Shown: positions 2,881-5,399 of the stretch, one piece after another
Position numbering within the stretch: the first letter of the stretch is position 1
Layout: each line of letters starts with the position of its first letter
Assembly (NCBI GenBank): GCA_030018715.1
Contig: JASEHN010000235.1
Coordinates: 1-5,399, forward strand
Origin: Thermodesulfobacteriota bacterium
Lineage (GTDB): Bacteria > Desulfobacterota > SM23-61
DNA length: 5,399 nucleotides
Reading direction: 5' to 3'
Position numbers and translations under genes: made by a program
The notes under the pieces: model-generated
Database searches by the model: none
Told to the model about the DNA's origin: nothing
The model's input: the letters and a program-made list of their open reading frames with translations, nothing else

Positions 2881-5399
2881 TCAATAAAACTCCTTTAAAA
2901 TTTCCAGAATCCGCCGGTCGCTTACGGGAACGGGGTTCCCGGCAAGGTTGGCCGCATCCTTGCCCACCTCAAAGGCCAGCGTCTTCAGCCCCTCTTCGGG
3001 GATCCCTAAGTCCCTGAACCGGACCGGTAGATTCAAATCCTTGTAGAGACGTACCAAAGCCGACTCCAGATCCTCTGTGCGGTCGAGGATCAGGGCCATG
3101 TCCCGGAATTCGTCCTTACAGGCCTCCCGGTTCACGCGCACGAAACAGAGCAGGCTCACCGCCAGGGATTTCCCGTGAGAAATGTGGTATTGAGCCCCGA
3201 CGGCATGGCCGATGGCATGGCCCAGCCCCAGGCCTTTGGAAAAAGCGATCCCCCCGTCGATCGCCGCCATGCACATCTCCATCCGGGCATTCATATCCTC
3301 CCCGTTGTTATAAGCTTTCCTCAGACTGTTCCCGACCAGTTTCACCCCCGCCAGGGCAAGTCCGGAATAATATGGATGGAAGGGGGTAATCTTGCTTACA
3401 TAGCCTTCGATGCAGTGCGCCAGGGCATCCACACCCGTTTCGGCAGTCAGTCCTTTGGGCATGGTGCGGGTGATATTCGGGTCAATGACGGCCAAACTCG
3501 GAATGATCAGCCTGCTGATGATGAGGAATTTCTTCCCCCTCTCCTTGTCTGTAATGACCGAGTAGGTATTGACTTCGCTGCCGGTCCCTGAAGTGGTCGG
3601 GATGCAGATGAGGGGGGGCAAGGGAGGCTTTATCTTCCCGCCCCCGCCCATGGCGGCCTCGTATTCGGTGAGAGGCCCGGGTTGAGAGACCTTGATGGCC
3701 GCGGCCTTGCTCGCGTCCATGGAACTGCCCCCGCCAAGGGCAATCAATCCGTCGCATTTTTCTTCTTTATAAATCTGGGCGATTTTTTCGATCTCTTCCA
3801 CAGGGGGGTCCGGCTCTATGTCCGAAAATACGACCGAATCGATTCGGCTTTTTTCCAGGATGCCCCGCACTTCATCGGTGGTGCCCAGTTTTCCCATGAT
3901 CGGATCGGCGATCACCAGGGCCTTATTAATCTTCAGTTGTTTCGCCCGTTCCCCCAATTGCCGGATGACCCCGGTCCCGAAGAGCAGCGGGGGCAGGGGA
4001 TCGAACCGCATCTCCCAGAGCTGCTTCGGTTCTTTGAAGCTGTCGAGCCTGTCCCAGATCCCGTCGATTTCCGCGTCCTCCACATCAAAGACGCTGTTGG
4101 TGGGGAAAAGAGGCTCCGTGCGGTAAAAACTCGGATAGCGTTCCCATATCTTATCGAACCCGGCGGCCTCATTGAATTTCCGCTCCGCTTTGATGGTTTC
4201 CTTGGCTATTTTCAGGACGTCCTCCGCCGAGACGCTCATTCCATAGCGGGCGCTCAGCAAATCCGCCAGGAAGGAATAAAGGGAGGCCGACCCGCCCGGC
4301 ACGGCATTCAGACAGTAGCCAAAGGTATCACAGGCCGAAGCGGCGACTTGAAATCGCAGGGAGTTGGCGGCCTGTCCGGTCTTTTGCAAAGGTATGCGGT
4401 AGGTGAGTCCGGCTGTATGGTCCGCTCCCATCGGGCTCGTGGCATAAGTTACGCCGATCCCCTTGGCGGCCCGGCCGTCATGGGCGGGAATCCCCTGCCC
4501 TTTGAACGCCGGGATGCGGCTGATATTGAGCATTTTGGCCGTGGCCACCACGCCGGCTCCGAGAACCTTGCCGAACTCGCTGCCCTTTTCAACCTCGGCC
4601 AGCAGACCAATCGCCCCCTCCGCATCCCCCATCTTCATCCTGCCGCCGTCGGCTGCCACCCCTAAAGCGCTTCCGATCTCGATCAGGTCGATGCCCACGT
4701 CGTCACATATATATTTCATCTTCCCGATCGCATCTGGGTCGGTAATCCCCAAATTCGTCCCCAGGAGCCCGATGCCTTCATATTCCTGAGCGGCACATAG
4801 CCGGGTGCCGTCCGCCTTATGGTAGAGGATTGAACATTGGACTACGCATCCCGGCATACAGCCGTGCATCCTTCCGCCCCGTTCCAGATTCAGCTTTTTT
4901 ATCGCTTCCCCGCTGACCTGTTGAAAACCGACGGGCCTCCCGGAAGTGTAATTCTGCCAGGGCATCGTTCCCTGATAGCTGTTGGTGGAAACCGCCAGAG
5001 GAGTTCCAAACTGGCGGAACAGCCAGCAGGTAACATCTTTATTTATCGTATCGATCCAGGACTTTACCGTCTCTCTGAATTTTTCCTTTTCAGAAATATC
5101 CACGGCCGGAGCCCCGGAGGCATCAATCACGATGGCCTTCAGACCCTTGGCAGCCATGACCGCCCCCAAACCCCCTCTGGCGGCATTCCGGGATGGGTCC
5201 CCCAACATATCCGAAAAGGAGATGGAAGCGGATTTATATCTCTTCTCCCCCGCGGTGCCTATGGAGACGGTGGAAACTTTTTTTCCGTACTTGTTGCGCA
5301 ATGCTTCATTCAGAACATAATTTTTCATCCCCCTGTATTCATCCATGGTCCTTCCGGCTTTAGAGTGGGTACCCCCTACATATAGTGGTTGACAGACAT
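2881..5399 (-). CDS. AOR-family tungsten oxidoreductase fused to iron-containing alcohol dehydrogenase (5' partial)
   Basis: One continuous frame, open to the right edge, so the true start is outside. Residues are numbered from the ATG at 5346, which is not the start: 17 more family-like residues (VCQPLYVGGTHSKAGRT) precede it, and roughly 100 more are probably missing. Residues 1-430 are AOR: AARGGLGAVMAAKGLKAI (55-72) is the cofactor-binding N-domain motif; C163, C167 and C171 with a later Cys (C345) are the likely 4Fe-4S ligands; EYE (188-190) and GADH (H310) match the AOR active-site Glu and His. AOR enzymes interconvert aldehydes and carboxylic acids with ferredoxin, using tungstopterin. 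Residues 448-821 are a full Fe-ADH: GGGSSMD (538-544) binds NAD(P), and D640, H644, H710 and H724 have the ligand spacing of this family (FucO type). The linker is under 20 residues. Inferred role: acid to aldehyde to alcohol, or the reverse, with aldehyde hand-over. Substrate unknown. Cytoplasmic; no signal or membrane segment is visible in the part seen. The TGA stop comes from the element end. Confidence 0.9.
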   Translation of the reverse strand, partial: VCQPLYVGGTHSKAGRTMDEYRGMKNYVLNEALRNKYGKKVSTVSIGTAGEKRYKSASISFSDMLGDPSRNAARGGLGAVMAAKGLKAIVIDASGAPAVDISEKEKFRETVKSWIDTINKDVTCWLFRQFGTPLAVSTNSYQGTMPWQNYTSGRPVGFQQVSGEAIKKLNLERGGRMHGCMPGCVVQCSILYHKADGTRLCAAQEYEGIGLLGTNLGITDPDAIGKMKYICDDVGIDLIEIGSALGVAADGGRMKMGDAEGAIGLLAEVEKGSEFGKVLGAGVVATAKMLNISRIPAFKGQGIPAHDGRAAKGIGVTYATSPMGADHTAGLTYRIPLQKTGQAANSLRFQVAASACDTFGYCLNAVPGGSASLYSFLADLLSARYGMSVSAEDVLKIAKETIKAERKFNEAAGFDKIWERYPSFYRTEPLFPTNSVFDVEDAEIDGIWDRLDSFKEPKQLWEMRFDPLPPLLFGTGVIRQLGERAKQLKINKALVIADPIMGKLGTTDEVRGILEKSRIDSVVFSDIEPDPPVEEIEKIAQIYKEEKCDGLIALGGGSSMDASKAAAIKVSQPGPLTEYEAAMGGGGKIKPPLPPLICIPTTSGTGSEVNTYSVITDKERGKKFLIISRLIIPSLAVIDPNITRTMPKGLTAETGVDALAHCIEGYVSKITPFHPYYSGLALAGVKLVGNSLRKAYNNGEDMNARMEMCMAAIDGGIAFSKGLGLGHAIGHAVGAQYHISHGKSLAVSLLCFVRVNREACKDEFRDMALILDRTEDLESALVRLYKDLNLPVRFRDLGIPEEGLKTLAFEVGKDAANLAGNPVPVSDRRILEILKEFY

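Larger units (their letters stand above)
2711..2883 (-). mobile_element. MITE-like element, copy 2 (inverted relative to copy 1)
   Basis: Read on the minus strand it matches 219-392 end to end at about 90% identity. Its terminal repeats are GATGATCTCGTAAAAAGGC (2711-2729) and GACTTTTTACGAGATCATCA (2864-2883). Internal palindromes lie at 2758-2772 and 2843-2857. Most differences from copy 1 are single substitutions, plus a cluster near one end where CATTTTTG is replaced by CAAAAATTG. The element is non-coding. Its right end overlaps the stop codon of the AOR-ADH gene. The six bases outside that end (TTTTAT on the minus strand) also precede copy 1, so the true unit may be a little longer or the target site preferred. 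Confidence 0.65.

Noticed and set aside
219..2883. CRISPR array
   Set aside because: There are only two large inverted copies 2.3 kb apart plus scattered palindromes; no regular direct repeats with spacers.
3682..4665. 327-codon open frame on the plus strand opposite the AOR-ADH gene
   Set aside because: It is fully antisense to well-conserved AOR and Fe-ADH coding sequence. The translation is His/Gly/Pro-rich without domains and there is no ribosome-binding site.
5344..5346. ATG at 5346 as the true start of the AOR-ADH gene
   Set aside because: The frame stays open to the window edge with AOR-like residues before it, and the AOR N-domain would be cut in half. The start must lie outside the window.
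1427..5399. Acyl-CoA dehydrogenase and AOR-ADH as one operon or pathway unit
   Set aside because: The genes are on opposite strands and converge, with terminators between them; any pathway link is only thematic.
2881..5399. AOR part as BamB, the AOR-family subunit of class II benzoyl-CoA reductase
   Set aside because: Fusion to an alcohol dehydrogenase points to aldehyde chemistry, and no other bam genes are beside it. Without a tree this rests on context.

Overview
The window reads as a fragment of a moderately GC-rich bacterial genome, most likely a strict anaerobe of the former Deltaproteobacteria (Desulfobacterota, syntroph or sulfate-reducer type). This placement is inference. It rests on a tungsten-type aldehyde:ferredoxin oxidoreductase, an acyl-CoA dehydrogenase, remnants of HEPN/nucleotidyltransferase and GxxExxY genes, and small inverted-repeat elements of a kind I associate with that group. 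No rRNA or other firm taxonomic marker is present.

Layout. Positions 1-218 carry no gene I can support: GC-rich dispersed-repeat sequence, then an AT-rich stretch with a small terminator-like hairpin. Positions 219-392 are a 174-bp MITE-like element with terminal inverted repeats. It abuts a beheaded GxxExxY-family gene (394-621). Positions 715-1345 hold a decayed toxin-antitoxin-like pair: a winged-helix/nucleotidyltransferase gene broken by two frameshifts, both at A-tracts, and overlapping it the first 41 codons of a HEPN gene that stops at a GC-rich repeat. An intact acyl-CoA dehydrogenase follows (1427-2572, +), starting at TTG behind a good Shine-Dalgarno site and ending in two successive hairpins, the second a textbook intrinsic terminator. 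A second copy of the 174-bp element, inverted, lies at 2711-2883.

From 2881 to the right edge, on the minus strand, one uninterrupted frame encodes an aldehyde:ferredoxin oxidoreductase (AOR) fused through a very short linker to a complete iron-containing alcohol dehydrogenase (Fe-ADH). The N-terminus lies beyond the window. The iron-sulfur cysteines, the AOR Glu and His, and all four metal ligands of the ADH are visible. Such a protein could interconvert carboxylic acid, aldehyde and alcohol on a single chain, a tungsten/ferredoxin counterpart of the CoA-dependent AdhE fusion. This is the most interesting item here.

The acyl-CoA dehydrogenase and the AOR-ADH gene converge and are separated by terminators and the element, so they are not one operon. 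Both fit anaerobic fatty or organic acid metabolism, but a shared pathway is not shown. The left third looks like an accessory zone where small defence-type genes have been eroded by repeat insertion and slippage.
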